A stretch of DNA of 64,000 bases, taken from Hydrogenophaga palleronii NBRC 102513. GTDB taxonomy: Bacteria > Pseudomonadota > Gammaproteobacteria > Burkholderiales > Burkholderiaceae_C. Made by a program: the position numbers and the translations under genes. The notes below the pieces were generated by a model. The model made no database searches and was not told the DNA's origin. It saw only the letters and a list, made by a program, of their open reading frames with translations. The stretch is from assembly GCF_001571225.1 (NCBI RefSeq), contig NZ_BCTJ01000002.1, positions 186,001 through 250,000 on the forward strand, written 5' to 3'. Numbering within the stretch: position 1 is the first letter of the stretch; every line of letters starts with the position of its first letter. This document shows positions 1-8,671 of the stretch, one piece after another.

Positions 1-2
1 GC

Positions 3-1487
3 ACCTACGGCGGCGGCATCACGCTGGCGCAATGGCTGGCGGCCGAGTTCGGCTACGCCGGTGACGAGGCCGGGGCCGACGCCTTCCTGGCGGCACAGCA
101 ACTGCAGCTGGACCAGACCCGCCAGCAGGCCCTGGCCCAGGGCGGCACCGCGAGCAACCGCCACCTGGCGCGCGAGTACAAGCTGGAGAGCCAGCTGCAC
201 CTCGTCAACTGGCTCGGCAACCGCTTTGGCGGCGCCAACGGCAGCGGCCTGCACTTTGATGCTGCCACGATGGACGCGCGCGCCTTCTTCGATGCGCTGC
301 CACCGGCCCAGCAAAGCGCCTTCCTGCGCAACGTCTACTACGCCGAACTCAAGGCCGCCGGCCGCGAGTACAACGCGGTGGACGGACCACGCGAAGGCAG
401 CTACCTGCGTGGCCGCGAAGCCATCGCCACCCTGCTGCCATCGCGCGACGCGCAGGGCGAGGCAATCACCTACCAGGGCGACCTCACCATGTTCAGCAGC
501 GCGCTCTACTACGACCAGTTCGTGACCGAGAACCCGCCGCTGCGCCGCCCCGCGCCCGGGCTGAACTATGTGAGCGAAACCGAATGGCAGGCCATGGGCC
601 GGCCGAGCTACAGCGTGCCGTACTACAAGGTCAACGACGCCGGCATCCACACCGATTTCGGTGGCGACGTCAGCCTGCTGGTGCCGGGTGGCCGCACCCT
701 GGTGGGTGTGGACGGTGGCTTCTCGCCCGGTGCGGGCTCGGGCATCCTGACGCAAGGCGAGGGCGACATCAACATCTTCTCGCAGGGCGACATCCTGATG
801 GGCCAGAGCCGCATCTTCACCACCTTCGGCGGCAACATCCTGGCCTGGTCGGCCGCGGGCGACATCAACGCCGGCCGCGGCTCCAAGACCACGGTGGTGG
901 CCACGCCGCAGCGCCGGCTCTACGACTCCATGGGCAACGTGGCGCTGTCGCCTTCGACGCCGAACACCGGGGCCGGCATCGCCACGCTCAACCCGATCCC
1001 CGAGGTGCCCCCGGGCGACATCGACCTGATCGCGCCGCTGGGCACGATCGACGCGGGTGAAGCCGGCATCCGCGTCTCGGGCAACGTCAACCTGGCGGCC
1101 CTGCAGGTGCTCAACGCCGAGAACATCCAGGTGCAGGGCGAGGCAGTGGGCATCCCGATGGTGGCCTCGGTGAACATCGGCGCGCTGACCAACGCCAGCG
1201 CGGCCGCCGCGCAGGCCACGACAGCGGCGCAGGACGTGGTGCAGCGCGAACGCGCGGCGGCGCGCCAGGCACTGCCTTCGGTGTTCACGGTGCGCGTGCT
1301 CGGCTTCGGCGACCAGCCGGCGGAAGGCGCGGCACCCGAACCGGCAGGCCGTGCGCCGGTGCCTGCCGAGCGCACCAGCTACGACAGCAACAGTCCGTTC
1401 CAGTTCGTGGGACACGGCGCGCTCACCGCCGAGCAGCTGCAACAGCTCACCGAACGCGAACGCCGCGCCATGACGTCCGGCGGCTGA
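3..1487 (+). CDS. Filamentous haemagglutinin-type exoprotein (TpsA), C-terminal part
   Basis: The reading frame is open from the window edge, so this is the last ~494 residues of a larger protein whose start lies outside. The part seen has Gly/Asn/Asp-rich strand-turn repeats typical of a secreted beta-helix (for example GGDVSLLVPGG, GEGDINIFSQGD, GGNILAWSAAGDINAG). A conserved terminal block follows (GEAGIRVSGNVNLAALQVLN, then an Ala/Arg-rich stretch and SVFTVRVLGFG). I recognise this end as that of filamentous haemagglutinin family proteins carrying DUF3739. It would be exported by the TpsB transporter encoded downstream and act at the cell surface as an adhesin or similar. The family call is firm; the ligand is unknown. 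Confidence 0.85.
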   Translation, partial: TYGGGITLAQWLAAEFGYAGDEAGADAFLAAQQLQLDQTRQQALAQGGTASNRHLAREYKLESQLHLVNWLGNRFGGANGSGLHFDAATMDARAFFDALPPAQQSAFLRNVYYAELKAAGREYNAVDGPREGSYLRGREAIATLLPSRDAQGEAITYQGDLTMFSSALYYDQFVTENPPLRRPAPGLNYVSETEWQAMGRPSYSVPYYKVNDAGIHTDFGGDVSLLVPGGRTLVGVDGGFSPGAGSGILTQGEGDINIFSQGDILMGQSRIFTTFGGNILAWSAAGDINAGRGSKTTVVATPQRRLYDSMGNVALSPSTPNTGAGIATLNPIPEVPPGDIDLIAPLGTIDAGEAGIRVSGNVNLAALQVLNAENIQVQGEAVGIPMVASVNIGALTNASAAAAQATTAAQDVVQRERAAARQALPSVFTVRVLGFGDQPAEGAAPEPAGRAPVPAERTSYDSNSPFQFVGHGALTAEQLQQLTERERRAMTSGG

Positions 1488-1493
1488 GCTTCA

Positions 1494-1516
1494 CCGGCCG
1501 GGCAGGCCCCGGCCGG
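1494..1516. terminator. GC hairpin between convergent genes
   Basis: CCGGCCGGG, a 5-base loop CAGGC, then CCCGGCCGG form a perfect 9-bp stem just after the exoprotein stop and before the end of the convergent small gene. No T-run follows, so it is at best a weak or Rho-assisted bidirectional terminator. Confidence 0.4.
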
Positions 1517-1529
1517 CGGGGCTTGCCCT

Positions 1530-1967
1530 TCAGGGCCGCGGCACGGCCGGGATGGGCGTGCGTTCGGGCGCGTCGCCCGGCCGCTGTGGGAAGGCCGAAA
1601 TACCGAACTGGTTGCCCATGCGGTGGCCGGTGGCGGCGCGGTTGAACAGGCCCAGCTGGTTCGACGGTCGCAGCACGATGGCCTCCGACGCCAGCCGTGG
1701 CGCGGCCTGCGAAGACCGGGCACCTTGGCCTGCTGGTGCGAGCCTCTGCGTGAGGCATTCGAAAGAGGGCGGTGAACGCTGCCCGTCCACCTCCACCTCG
1801 ATGCAGGCGGCCGCGCCATCGCCGGGCGCCTGTTCCTGTGCCTGCGCATGGCACAGCCACGGCGCCAGCAACAGCAATGCCAGCGTGGCGACGCCGGCCC
1901 GGCGTGGCTTCGCGGCGTCCATGAGCGCGTCTGCGGGCTGTGGTCGGGCGGTCGTGCTGGCGCGCAT
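1530..1967 (-). CDS. Small secreted protein of unknown function
   Basis: A 145-residue protein that I cannot assign to a family. The start is supported by AGGAG placed 8 bases upstream of the ATG. After a basic N-terminus (PRRAG) comes a hydrophobic core VATLALLLLAPWLCHAQAQ that looks like a Sec signal peptide with cleavage near AQA. A later Met (residue 16) would give a more ordinary n-region. The mature part has two cysteines (AACIEV and FECLTQ) that could pair, and a Pro/Arg-rich tail. It lies between the tpsA-like and tpsB-like genes but on the other strand, so an envelope role linked to that secretion system is possible but only by position. Confidence 0.6.
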   Translation of the reverse strand: MRASTTARPQPADALMDAAKPRRAGVATLALLLLAPWLCHAQAQEQAPGDGAAACIEVEVDGQRSPPSFECLTQRLAPAGQGARSSQAAPRLASEAIVLRPSNQLGLFNRAATGHRMGNQFGISAFPQRPGDAPERTPIPAVPRP

Positions 1968-2224
1968 CGGCGGTGCTCCTGTTGAAGGCCCGCGATTCTA
2001 GACAACGAAAAATGCAGCCGCATGACCGGGCCGCCCGGCCGCGCAAGACGGTCGGGCGCGGGGTGCCGCGTCGGTTTTTCTTTATGAAGTTTTCGTGACA
2101 AATCGCGGTTTCTGCCGGTGCCAGCCGTCTATGTATCAGGACGCCGGCACTGTCATCGGAACGCTTCACGATGGTGGGCTCCCGGCGTATTCGCACACCA
2201 GATATCGGAAATCGAGTTCATCCC

Positions 2225-3850
2225 ATGCATGAAATGAAGAAGAGCGGCGCCGGCCCGCGATGGCGGGCTGTGTGCCTCGCCTCCCTGGCCCTGTGCAGCG
2301 GCGTGGTCGCGGCGCAGACCGAGGCCGGCGCGGCCGCCCCGGTGTCGGCGGAGCAGGCGCAGGAAATGGATGTGCTGGAGTACATCGTGCGTGGCAACAC
2401 GGTGCTCGATGCCCGCACCATCGAACGCACGGTGACGCCTTTTCTCGGCCCGCGCAAGACGGTGAAGGACATCGAAAACGCGCGCGACGCCTTGCTCGCG
2501 GCCTACCAGGCCAAGGGTTACCAGTCGGTGTATGTGGACCTGCCGGAACAGCAGGTCACCGACGGGCTGGTGTTCCTGCAGGTCAACGAAACCCGGGTCG
2601 GCCGCGTGCGTGTGGTCGGCGCCGAATTCAACTCGCCGGTGGCGGTGCGTGAACAGGTGCCGGCGCTGCGCGAAGGCGCGGTGCCCGACTTCAACCAGGC
2701 CCAGGTGGAACTCACGGCGCTCAACCGCGGCGGCAAGCGGCAGGTGATGCCGCTGGTGCGGCAGGGCGCCTTGCCGGGCACCATGGACGTGGACCTGAAG
2801 GTGGACGACAGCAGCCCGTGGCGCGGCAGCGTCGGCCTCAACAACGACCGCAGCGCCGACACCCGGGCTCTGCGCATGACGGCCTCGGTCGGCCACGACA
2901 ACCTCTGGCAACTCGGCCACAGCGCCTCGCTCAGCGTGTTCGCCACGCCGCAGGACATGGACCAGACCCAGGTGTGGTCGGGCTCCTACTCCGCGCCACT
3001 GCGCGGCACCAACTGGAGCCTGGACGCCTCGGGTTATGTGTCCGACAGCAACGTGGCCTCGGTGGGTGGCACCAGCGTGATCGGCAAGGGCTATTCGCTC
3101 GGCCTCAAGGCCAGCTACACCGTGCCCGACAGCGGCGCCTGGTGGCACAGCTTCAGCGCCGGTGTGGACTTCAAGAACAACGAAGAGGCGCTGAAGTTCG
3201 GCAACACCAGCGACGAAGTGCCGCTGCGCTATGCGCCCATCACGCTGGCCTACTCGGGCTACTACCAGGGCGAGAAGCTGCAGTACGGGCTGGGCCTGTC
3301 ATTGGTGGTGGGCACGCGCACCTTCCTCGGCTGGGGCAGCGACTGGCGCGGGTTCAGCTACAAGCGCTACAAGGCCTCGCCCAGCTTCCATGTGGTCAAG
3401 GCCGACTTCAACGGCACCCGTGCGCTGGCCAATGCGTCCCAACTGGGCTGGCGTCTTGCAGGCCAGCTGACCGACGCGCCCCTGATCTCCGGCGAGCAGA
3501 TCGCGGCCGGCGGCGCCAACTCGGTGCGCGGTTATCTGGCGGCCGAAGCCACCGGCGACGTCGGGCTGGTGGGCTCGGTCGAGTGGCGCACCCGACCGCT
3601 CACGCAACTGTCCAACCTGTTCGAGGACTGGCGCGCCTACGCCTTCATCGACGCCGGCCACCTGCGCCTGCGCGATCCGCTGCCGGAGCAGCAGGACCGC
3701 TTCACGCTCGCCTCGGTGGGCGTGGGCACGAATTTCCGCGTCGGCCAGCACCTGAGCGCGCGGCTCGATCTGGGCTACCCGCTCAAGGCCGGTGCACGCA
3801 CCGAACGGCACAAGCCGCGCCTCACCTTCAACCTCACCGCCAGCTACTGA
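2225..3850 (+). CDS. TpsB/FhaC-family two-partner secretion transporter
   Basis: A 541-residue outer-membrane protein. Residues 1-30 are a signal peptide (basic MHEMKKSG, then AVCLASLALCSGVVAAQ). Two POTRA domains follow at about 50-200 (EYIVRGNTVLDARTIERTV is a typical POTRA start). The rest is a 16-strand-type barrel with alternating amphipathic strands, and the hallmark VRGY motif is at residues 434-437 within GGANSVRGYL. TpsB proteins recognise the TPS domain of the partner and thread it through the barrel. The partner is the exoprotein just upstream. Start choice: this ATG or the one at 2234; neither has a clear ribosome site. An earlier in-frame ATG at 2171 would put 18 unhelpful residues before the signal peptide. 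Confidence 0.92.
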   Translation: MHEMKKSGAGPRWRAVCLASLALCSGVVAAQTEAGAAAPVSAEQAQEMDVLEYIVRGNTVLDARTIERTVTPFLGPRKTVKDIENARDALLAAYQAKGYQSVYVDLPEQQVTDGLVFLQVNETRVGRVRVVGAEFNSPVAVREQVPALREGAVPDFNQAQVELTALNRGGKRQVMPLVRQGALPGTMDVDLKVDDSSPWRGSVGLNNDRSADTRALRMTASVGHDNLWQLGHSASLSVFATPQDMDQTQVWSGSYSAPLRGTNWSLDASGYVSDSNVASVGGTSVIGKGYSLGLKASYTVPDSGAWWHSFSAGVDFKNNEEALKFGNTSDEVPLRYAPITLAYSGYYQGEKLQYGLGLSLVVGTRTFLGWGSDWRGFSYKRYKASPSFHVVKADFNGTRALANASQLGWRLAGQLTDAPLISGEQIAAGGANSVRGYLAAEATGDVGLVGSVEWRTRPLTQLSNLFEDWRAYAFIDAGHLRLRDPLPEQQDRFTLASVGVGTNFRVGQHLSARLDLGYPLKAGARTERHKPRLTFNLTASY

Positions 3851-3915
3851 GCGCGGCGCCGACCCTTACCGCCCCTGCGCACTTCATTCCTACGAGTCTT
3901 CGGAGAACCTTTGTC

Positions 3916-5682
3916 ATGCGACGCATCCTCTTTCTACTGTTCACGGCGCTGAGCGCGCTCCTGCCCAACCTGGCGCAGGCCGCCTGGTGGCAACCCGACT
4001 GGGCATACCGCAAGCCCATCACCATCGACGCCGGTCCGCAGGCTGCGGCCATCGGTGGTGACGCCGGCCGCACGCCGGTGCTGGTGCGCCTGCACACCGG
4101 CAACTTCAGCTTCGAGGGCGTGAGCGACACCGGTGCCGACCTGCGCTTCGTCGCCGCCGACGACAAGACCGTGCTCAACCACCAGATCGAACAGTTCGAT
4201 CCGCTGCTGGGCATGGCGCTGGTCTGGGTCGACATGCCGGCGCTGTCGGAGGCCGCGCCGCAGCAGATCTGGATGTACTACGGCAACCCGAAGGCACCGG
4301 CGTCCGGCAACGGCCAGCTCAGCTTCGACCCCGACTACACGCTGGTCTACCACTTCGCCGAAACCGGTGCCCCGGCGCGCGACACCACCGCCTACGGCAA
4401 CCACGCGCAGACCACCACGGTGACGGCCGAAGGCACGGTGATCGGGCGTGGCGCCATGCTGGGCAACGCGCCGCTGATGCTGCCGGCCTCGCCATCGCTG
4501 GCGGTGGCGGCTGGTGGTTCGTTCACCTTCAGCGTCTGGGTGCGCCCTGAAACGCTGGGCGCCAGCCAGGTGGTGTACTCGCGCCGCGACGGTGCGGGTG
4601 AACTCACGCTGGGCATCGACCAGGGCGTGCCCTTCGTGCAGGTCAATGGCCAGCGCAGCAAGCCGGGCCAGCCGATCCAGGCCGGCCAGTGGTCGCACCT
4701 CGCGGTCACCGCCGACGGCCAGGCCGTGAACCTGCTGGTGGGTGGGCGCACCGCCGCCACGCTGGCCGTGGCACTGCCCGCGCTCAACACGCCCGCCGCC
4801 GTGGGCGCCGCGGCCGACGGCCAGGCACTGGCTCCCTTCGTGGGCGCCATCGACGAAGTGCGCATCTCCAAGGTGGCGCGCCGCGATGCCCTGATGCTGG
4901 CCGACGCGGTCTCCCAGGGCGCCGAATCGCGCCTGACGGTGTTTGGCCCGGACGAGCAGCAGGCCGGCAAGAGCCACTTCGGCTACATCCTGGCCGCCAT
5001 GCCGCTGGACGCCTGGATCGTGGTCGCGATCCTCGGCCTGATGATGGTGGTGTCGTGGGCGATCATGATCGGCAAGGGCCGCAGCTACGGTGCCATGTCG
5101 CGCGCCAATGCGGCCTTCATGGGCTACTTCCGCGAGACCGCCGGCGCGCCGCTGGATTCGCTGGCCAGGGGCAACAAGGTGCCGGCCGAGGTGCAGGCCG
5201 ATTCTTCGCTCTGGCGCCTGTACGAAGTGGCGGTGGATGAAATGCGCCGCCGCCAGGCCCGGGGCTACGACCTGAACGCGGTGTCGGTGGCGACCATCGG
5301 CGCCATCCGTGCCGCCATGGACGGCGTGATGGTGCGCGAGAACGAGCGCATGTCCAAGCGCATGAACTGGCTCTCGACCACCATCGAAGGCGCGCCTTAC
5401 GTGGGCCTGTTCGGCACCGTGATCGGCATCATGCTGGTGTTCGTGGTCGCGGCGATGGCCGGTGCGGTGGACATCAACTCGGTCGCACCCGGCATGGCCG
5501 CAGCCTTGTTGTGCACGGCCGCCGGCCTGGGCGTCGCCATTCCCGCGCTGTTCGGCTACAACTGGCTCGCATCGCGTTCGGACGCCATCGGCGCCGACAT
5601 GGCCGTCTTCGTTGACGAGTTCTCCACCCGCCTGGCCGAAGAGCAGGGCGAGGGCCGCGGCCAGATGCTGCGGGGGGCCTGA
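3916..5682 (+). CDS. MotA/TolQ/ExbB proton channel with DUF2341 and LamG-like ectodomain
   Basis: 588 residues. A signal peptide (LFLLFTALSALLPNLAQA) is followed by a DUF2341 domain (about 25-145, starting WWQPDWAYRKPI and ending QIWMYYGNP), then a concanavalin/LamG-like jelly roll (about 150-330, with FTFSVWVRPE and VGAIDEVRIS). The C-terminal 230 residues are an ExbB/TolQ channel: TM1 about 365-385, a cytoplasmic helix region, then TM2 (GLFGTVIGIMLVFVVAAMAG, ~497-516) and TM3 (AAALLCTAAGLGVAIPALFG). ExbB proteins form the pentameric channel that uses the proton gradient with ExbD. The large periplasmic ectodomain is unusual and may bind glycan or a partner. GGAG sits 10 bases before the ATG. 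The ExbD gene follows after 3 bases, so the two are co-translated. Confidence 0.88.
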   Translation: MRRILFLLFTALSALLPNLAQAAWWQPDWAYRKPITIDAGPQAAAIGGDAGRTPVLVRLHTGNFSFEGVSDTGADLRFVAADDKTVLNHQIEQFDPLLGMALVWVDMPALSEAAPQQIWMYYGNPKAPASGNGQLSFDPDYTLVYHFAETGAPARDTTAYGNHAQTTTVTAEGTVIGRGAMLGNAPLMLPASPSLAVAAGGSFTFSVWVRPETLGASQVVYSRRDGAGELTLGIDQGVPFVQVNGQRSKPGQPIQAGQWSHLAVTADGQAVNLLVGGRTAATLAVALPALNTPAAVGAAADGQALAPFVGAIDEVRISKVARRDALMLADAVSQGAESRLTVFGPDEQQAGKSHFGYILAAMPLDAWIVVAILGLMMVVSWAIMIGKGRSYGAMSRANAAFMGYFRETAGAPLDSLARGNKVPAEVQADSSLWRLYEVAVDEMRRRQARGYDLNAVSVATIGAIRAAMDGVMVRENERMSKRMNWLSTTIEGAPYVGLFGTVIGIMLVFVVAAMAGAVDINSVAPGMAAALLCTAAGLGVAIPALFGYNWLASRSDAIGADMAVFVDEFSTRLAEEQGEGRGQMLRGA

Positions 5683-5685
5683 TCC

Positions 5686-6102
5686 ATGGCCAACGCTGCA
5701 GCCAAGTTCGGCACGAAAAAGCGCACCGGCGGCATCAACATCACGCCGTTCGTGGATGTGCTGCTGGTGGTGCTGGTGATCTTCATCCTGACCAGCAACG
5801 CCAGCATCCCCGGCATCAAGGTGGATCTGCCCAAGGCGAGTTCGGCTGTTGCGCTGGAGAAGCCCAAGACCAAGGCCATCACCATCGACAACGATGGCCG
5901 CGTGTTCCTGGACGCGTATCCGGTGACGCTGGCCGAGCTGGAGCAACGCCTGCGCACCGAGAAGGCCTTGACGCCCGACTTCCCGGTCATCGTGCGCGGT
6001 GACTCGGCGGTCCAGTACGCCAAGGTGGTCGAGGTGCTCGATCTGTTGCGCCGCATCGAGCTCAACCAGATTGGCCTCGTGACCGGCAAGCCGGCCGCGT
6101 GA
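5686..6102 (+). CDS. exbD: ExbD/TolR-family protein
   Basis: 138 residues, the usual ExbD length. The N-terminus holds the family signature GGINITPFVDVLLVVLVIFI, with the membrane-embedded proton-carrying Asp24. A periplasmic domain of about 95 residues follows (KAITIDNDGRVFLD, then VIVRGDSAVQYAKVVEVLDL). It should form the inner core of the channel made by the ExbB-type protein upstream and pass proton-motive energy to the TonB-like protein downstream. It sits 3 bases after the ExbB gene, and the ribosome site of the next gene overlaps its stop codon. Confidence 0.92.
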   Translation: MANAAAKFGTKKRTGGINITPFVDVLLVVLVIFILTSNASIPGIKVDLPKASSAVALEKPKTKAITIDNDGRVFLDAYPVTLAELEQRLRTEKALTPDFPVIVRGDSAVQYAKVVEVLDLLRRIELNQIGLVTGKPAA

Positions 6103-6112
6103 GGAGCGCAAG

Positions 6113-6835
6113 TTGAACACGCGCAACTCCCACGCCAGCGCCACCGCGCCGGCCACGCCGATGACACCGCGCGCCTGGTGGCGCCGCTGGGGTGGCACGG
6201 CCTTCGGCGTGCTGGCGGCCGCGCTGCTGCTGGCGCTGCTGTGGTACCTGCTGGCCGGCACGGCGAGCACCAAGCGCGAGGTGGCCAGCACCTCGATGCT
6301 GATGCTGCCGCCGCCCCCGCCGCCACCACCCGAACCCGAGAAACTGCCGGAGCCCGAACCGACGCCGGTGGAACCGAAGATCACCGAGGTGGAGCCCACG
6401 CCGGTGGAGTCGGTCGACAAACCGATGGACGACGCCGCCCCCAGCCCCTCGCAGGACATGGGCGACCCGCTGACCATGAACGCCGAGGCCCAGGCGGGCG
6501 AAGGCGGCATTGCCGTGGGCGGCGGCGGTGGCCGCACGGCGGGCGGCGGTGGCCTGGGCGCCGGTTCCTACCAGCGTTACCTGTCGGCGCAACTGCAGCA
6601 GGCCCTGGCGCGTGATCCACGCACCCGCAACCTGGTGTTCAGCGATCTGCGCATCGACCTCTGGCTCGCCGCCGACGGCCGCACCACCCGCTTCCAGCTG
6701 GTGCAGGGCAGCGGCAACGCGCGCACCGACGAGGTGGTGCTGGCGATGCTGCGCGAGATCGACCGAGTGGACGAGCGGCCCCCGCAATCGATGCGTTTCC
6801 CGATGCGTGTCTCCATGAACGGTCGTCGCCCCTGA
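6113..6835 (+). CDS. TonB-like energy transducer (TTG start)
   Basis: 240 residues starting at TTG, chosen because GAGGAG lies 6 bases upstream, across the exbD stop. The next in-frame ATG (6161) lacks this. A basic N-terminus (AWWRRWGG) is followed by one membrane helix (about 27-48, TAFGVLAAALLLALLWYLL), a Pro/Glu-rich rod (eight prolines in a row, then PEPEKLPEPEPTPVEP), a Gly-rich linker, and a compact C-terminal domain (about 150-240). This is TonB architecture. The C-terminal domain (LRIDLWLAADGRTTRF, PPQSMRFPM) resembles the end of the protein encoded at 11320. It probably links the ExbB/ExbD motor to an outer-membrane partner such as the TpsB or the porin of this locus. Partner choice is inference. 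Confidence 0.82.
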   Translation: MNTRNSHASATAPATPMTPRAWWRRWGGTAFGVLAAALLLALLWYLLAGTASTKREVASTSMLMLPPPPPPPPEPEKLPEPEPTPVEPKITEVEPTPVESVDKPMDDAAPSPSQDMGDPLTMNAEAQAGEGGIAVGGGGGRTAGGGGLGAGSYQRYLSAQLQQALARDPRTRNLVFSDLRIDLWLAADGRTTRFQLVQGSGNARTDEVVLAMLREIDRVDERPPQSMRFPMRVSMNGRRP

Positions 6836-6882
6836 GCGCGCGGGCGCCCGGCTTCCCCTTTTGAACCATCCCCGAATCAACC

Positions 6883-8661
6883 ATGACCCAACACACACAC
6901 CTCCCCGCGCACGCCGTGCGTCGCCGGGCCCAGACCATCGCCGTCGCGGCCGCACTGGCACTGACCTCCCTGGCCGCCAGCGCCCAGGCACCGGCCGCTG
7001 CCGCGGCGCCGGCCGAAAGCGCCATGGTGCGGCTCATCCGTGGCCTGATCCAGAGCGGCGCACTGGCCAAGGACGTCGGTGAAGCCCTGCTGGCACAGGC
7101 GCAGACCGAAGCCATGGCCGCACAGACCACGCAGCGCCAGGTGGCCGCTGCCGTGGCGGCGCCTGCCACGGGCCTGCGCCCGGAAGCGGGCGACGTGCGC
7201 GTGCCCTACATCCCGCAGACCGTGCGCGACCAGATCCGCGACGACATCAAGGGCGAGGTGATGGCGCAGGCCAAATCCGAGGGCTGGGCCGCGCCCAACG
7301 AAACGCCGGAGTGGACACAACGCATCCGCTTTGAAGGGGACGTGCGGGTGCGCAACGAATCGCGCCTGTTCTCCGCCGGCAACAGCAACGAAGTCGTTGA
7401 CTACGCGGCCATCAACAAGGGCAGCGGTTACGACGTCAACCTCAACACCACGGCCGGCCTGCCCCCGCTGCTCAATACGCGCCAGGACCGCAAGCTGCTC
7501 TGGCGCGCGCGCGCCCGCATCGGCCTGGCGGCAGAGATCTCCGACAACACACACGCCGGCGTGCGCCTGGCCACCGGCGGCGACGACAGCCCGGTGTCCA
7601 CCACCCAGACCCTGGGTGGCGGGCTGGGCAAGAAGAGCCTGTGGCTCGACCAGGCCTGGTTGTCCCACAAGCCGATGGAAGGCCTCACCCTCACCGGTGG
7701 CCGGTTCGGCAACCCCTTCGTGTCGAGCGACACGCTGTTCTCCAGCGACCTGAACTTCGACGGCGTGGCCGTGCAGTACCAGAAGGCATTGGCCAGCAAC
7801 AAGGACCTGGAGATCTTCGGCACCGTCGGCGTGATTCCGCTTGAGTACTCGTCGGACAATTTCCCGCAGTACAGCCAGGACAAGGCCACGAGCCAGAACA
7901 AATGGCTGTTCGGCGTGCAGGCGGGTGCCAACTGGAAACTCGACAGCACCAACCGCCTGCGTGGCGCACTGGCCTACTACGACTTCCGCAACGTGACCGG
8001 CAAGGTCTCCAGCCCTTGCGCGTTGTACGCCGGCGCCAAATCCTGCGACAGCGACTGGTCGCGCCCGGCCTTCATGCAGAAGGGCAACACGCTGATGATG
8101 CTGCGTGACATCACGCTGAACCCGGCCAACCCCGCGGACACCGCGCAGCCGCAGTACTTCGGGCTGGCGTCCAAATTCCAGTTGCTGGACGTGAACTTCC
8201 GCTGGGACACCCAGGTGGCCAACGGCTACGGCCTGCGCCTGGACGCCAACTATGTGCGCAACCTGGCCTACGACAAGGCCGAGATGTTCCGGCGCGCGCG
8301 TGGCGGCATCGTGAACAACTACGGCGCCAACGCGCCGCTGGTGCCCACGCAGGCCGACTTCAAGAGCGGTGGCAACGCCTACATGTTCCAGGCCACCTTC
8401 GGCAAACCCAGCCCGTCGCAACGCGGCGACTGGAACGTCCTGGCCGGCTACAAGCGCATCGAACCCGATGCCATGCCCGACGGCTACAACGACTCGACCT
8501 TCCACCACGGCGGCACCAATGCCCGTGGGTACTTCATCGGCGGCTCTTACGCGATCGACAAGAACACCTGGCTCTCGGGCCGCTGGTCTGCGACGCGCGA
8601 GGTGTACGGGGCGCCGTACCAGATCGACACGCTGCAGCTTGAGCTGAACGCGCGTTTCTGA
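6883..8661 (+). CDS. Putative large outer-membrane porin
   Basis: 592 residues. The signal peptide runs to about residue 35 (IAVAAALALTSLAASAQA). A helical, Ala-rich region (about 40-110) comes before the barrel, with VPYIPQTVRDQIRDDIKGEV at the junction. From about 145 on there are many amphipathic beta-strands (RIRFEGDVRVRNESRLF, SLWLDQAWLSHKP, WLSGRWSATREV), ending with the C-terminal aromatic LQLELNARF expected of outer-membrane barrels. I recognise it as the 'putative porin' family (Porin_5-like). Its place directly after exbD and the TonB-like gene suggests it is part of the same envelope machine rather than a general diffusion porin. Confidence 0.8.
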   Translation: MTQHTHLPAHAVRRRAQTIAVAAALALTSLAASAQAPAAAAAPAESAMVRLIRGLIQSGALAKDVGEALLAQAQTEAMAAQTTQRQVAAAVAAPATGLRPEAGDVRVPYIPQTVRDQIRDDIKGEVMAQAKSEGWAAPNETPEWTQRIRFEGDVRVRNESRLFSAGNSNEVVDYAAINKGSGYDVNLNTTAGLPPLLNTRQDRKLLWRARARIGLAAEISDNTHAGVRLATGGDDSPVSTTQTLGGGLGKKSLWLDQAWLSHKPMEGLTLTGGRFGNPFVSSDTLFSSDLNFDGVAVQYQKALASNKDLEIFGTVGVIPLEYSSDNFPQYSQDKATSQNKWLFGVQAGANWKLDSTNRLRGALAYYDFRNVTGKVSSPCALYAGAKSCDSDWSRPAFMQKGNTLMMLRDITLNPANPADTAQPQYFGLASKFQLLDVNFRWDTQVANGYGLRLDANYVRNLAYDKAEMFRRARGGIVNNYGANAPLVPTQADFKSGGNAYMFQATFGKPSPSQRGDWNVLAGYKRIEPDAMPDGYNDSTFHHGGTNARGYFIGGSYAIDKNTWLSGRWSATREVYGAPYQIDTLQLELNARF

Positions 8662-8671
8662 AGGAGCAGGC

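Noticed and set aside
3934..6537. A very long open frame (867 codons) on the minus strand opposite the ExbB/ExbD/TonB-like genes
   Set aside because: It mirrors GC-rich codon use of the true genes. Its translation is rich in His, Arg and Gly with no domain, and the plus-strand genes have clear families and ribosome sites.
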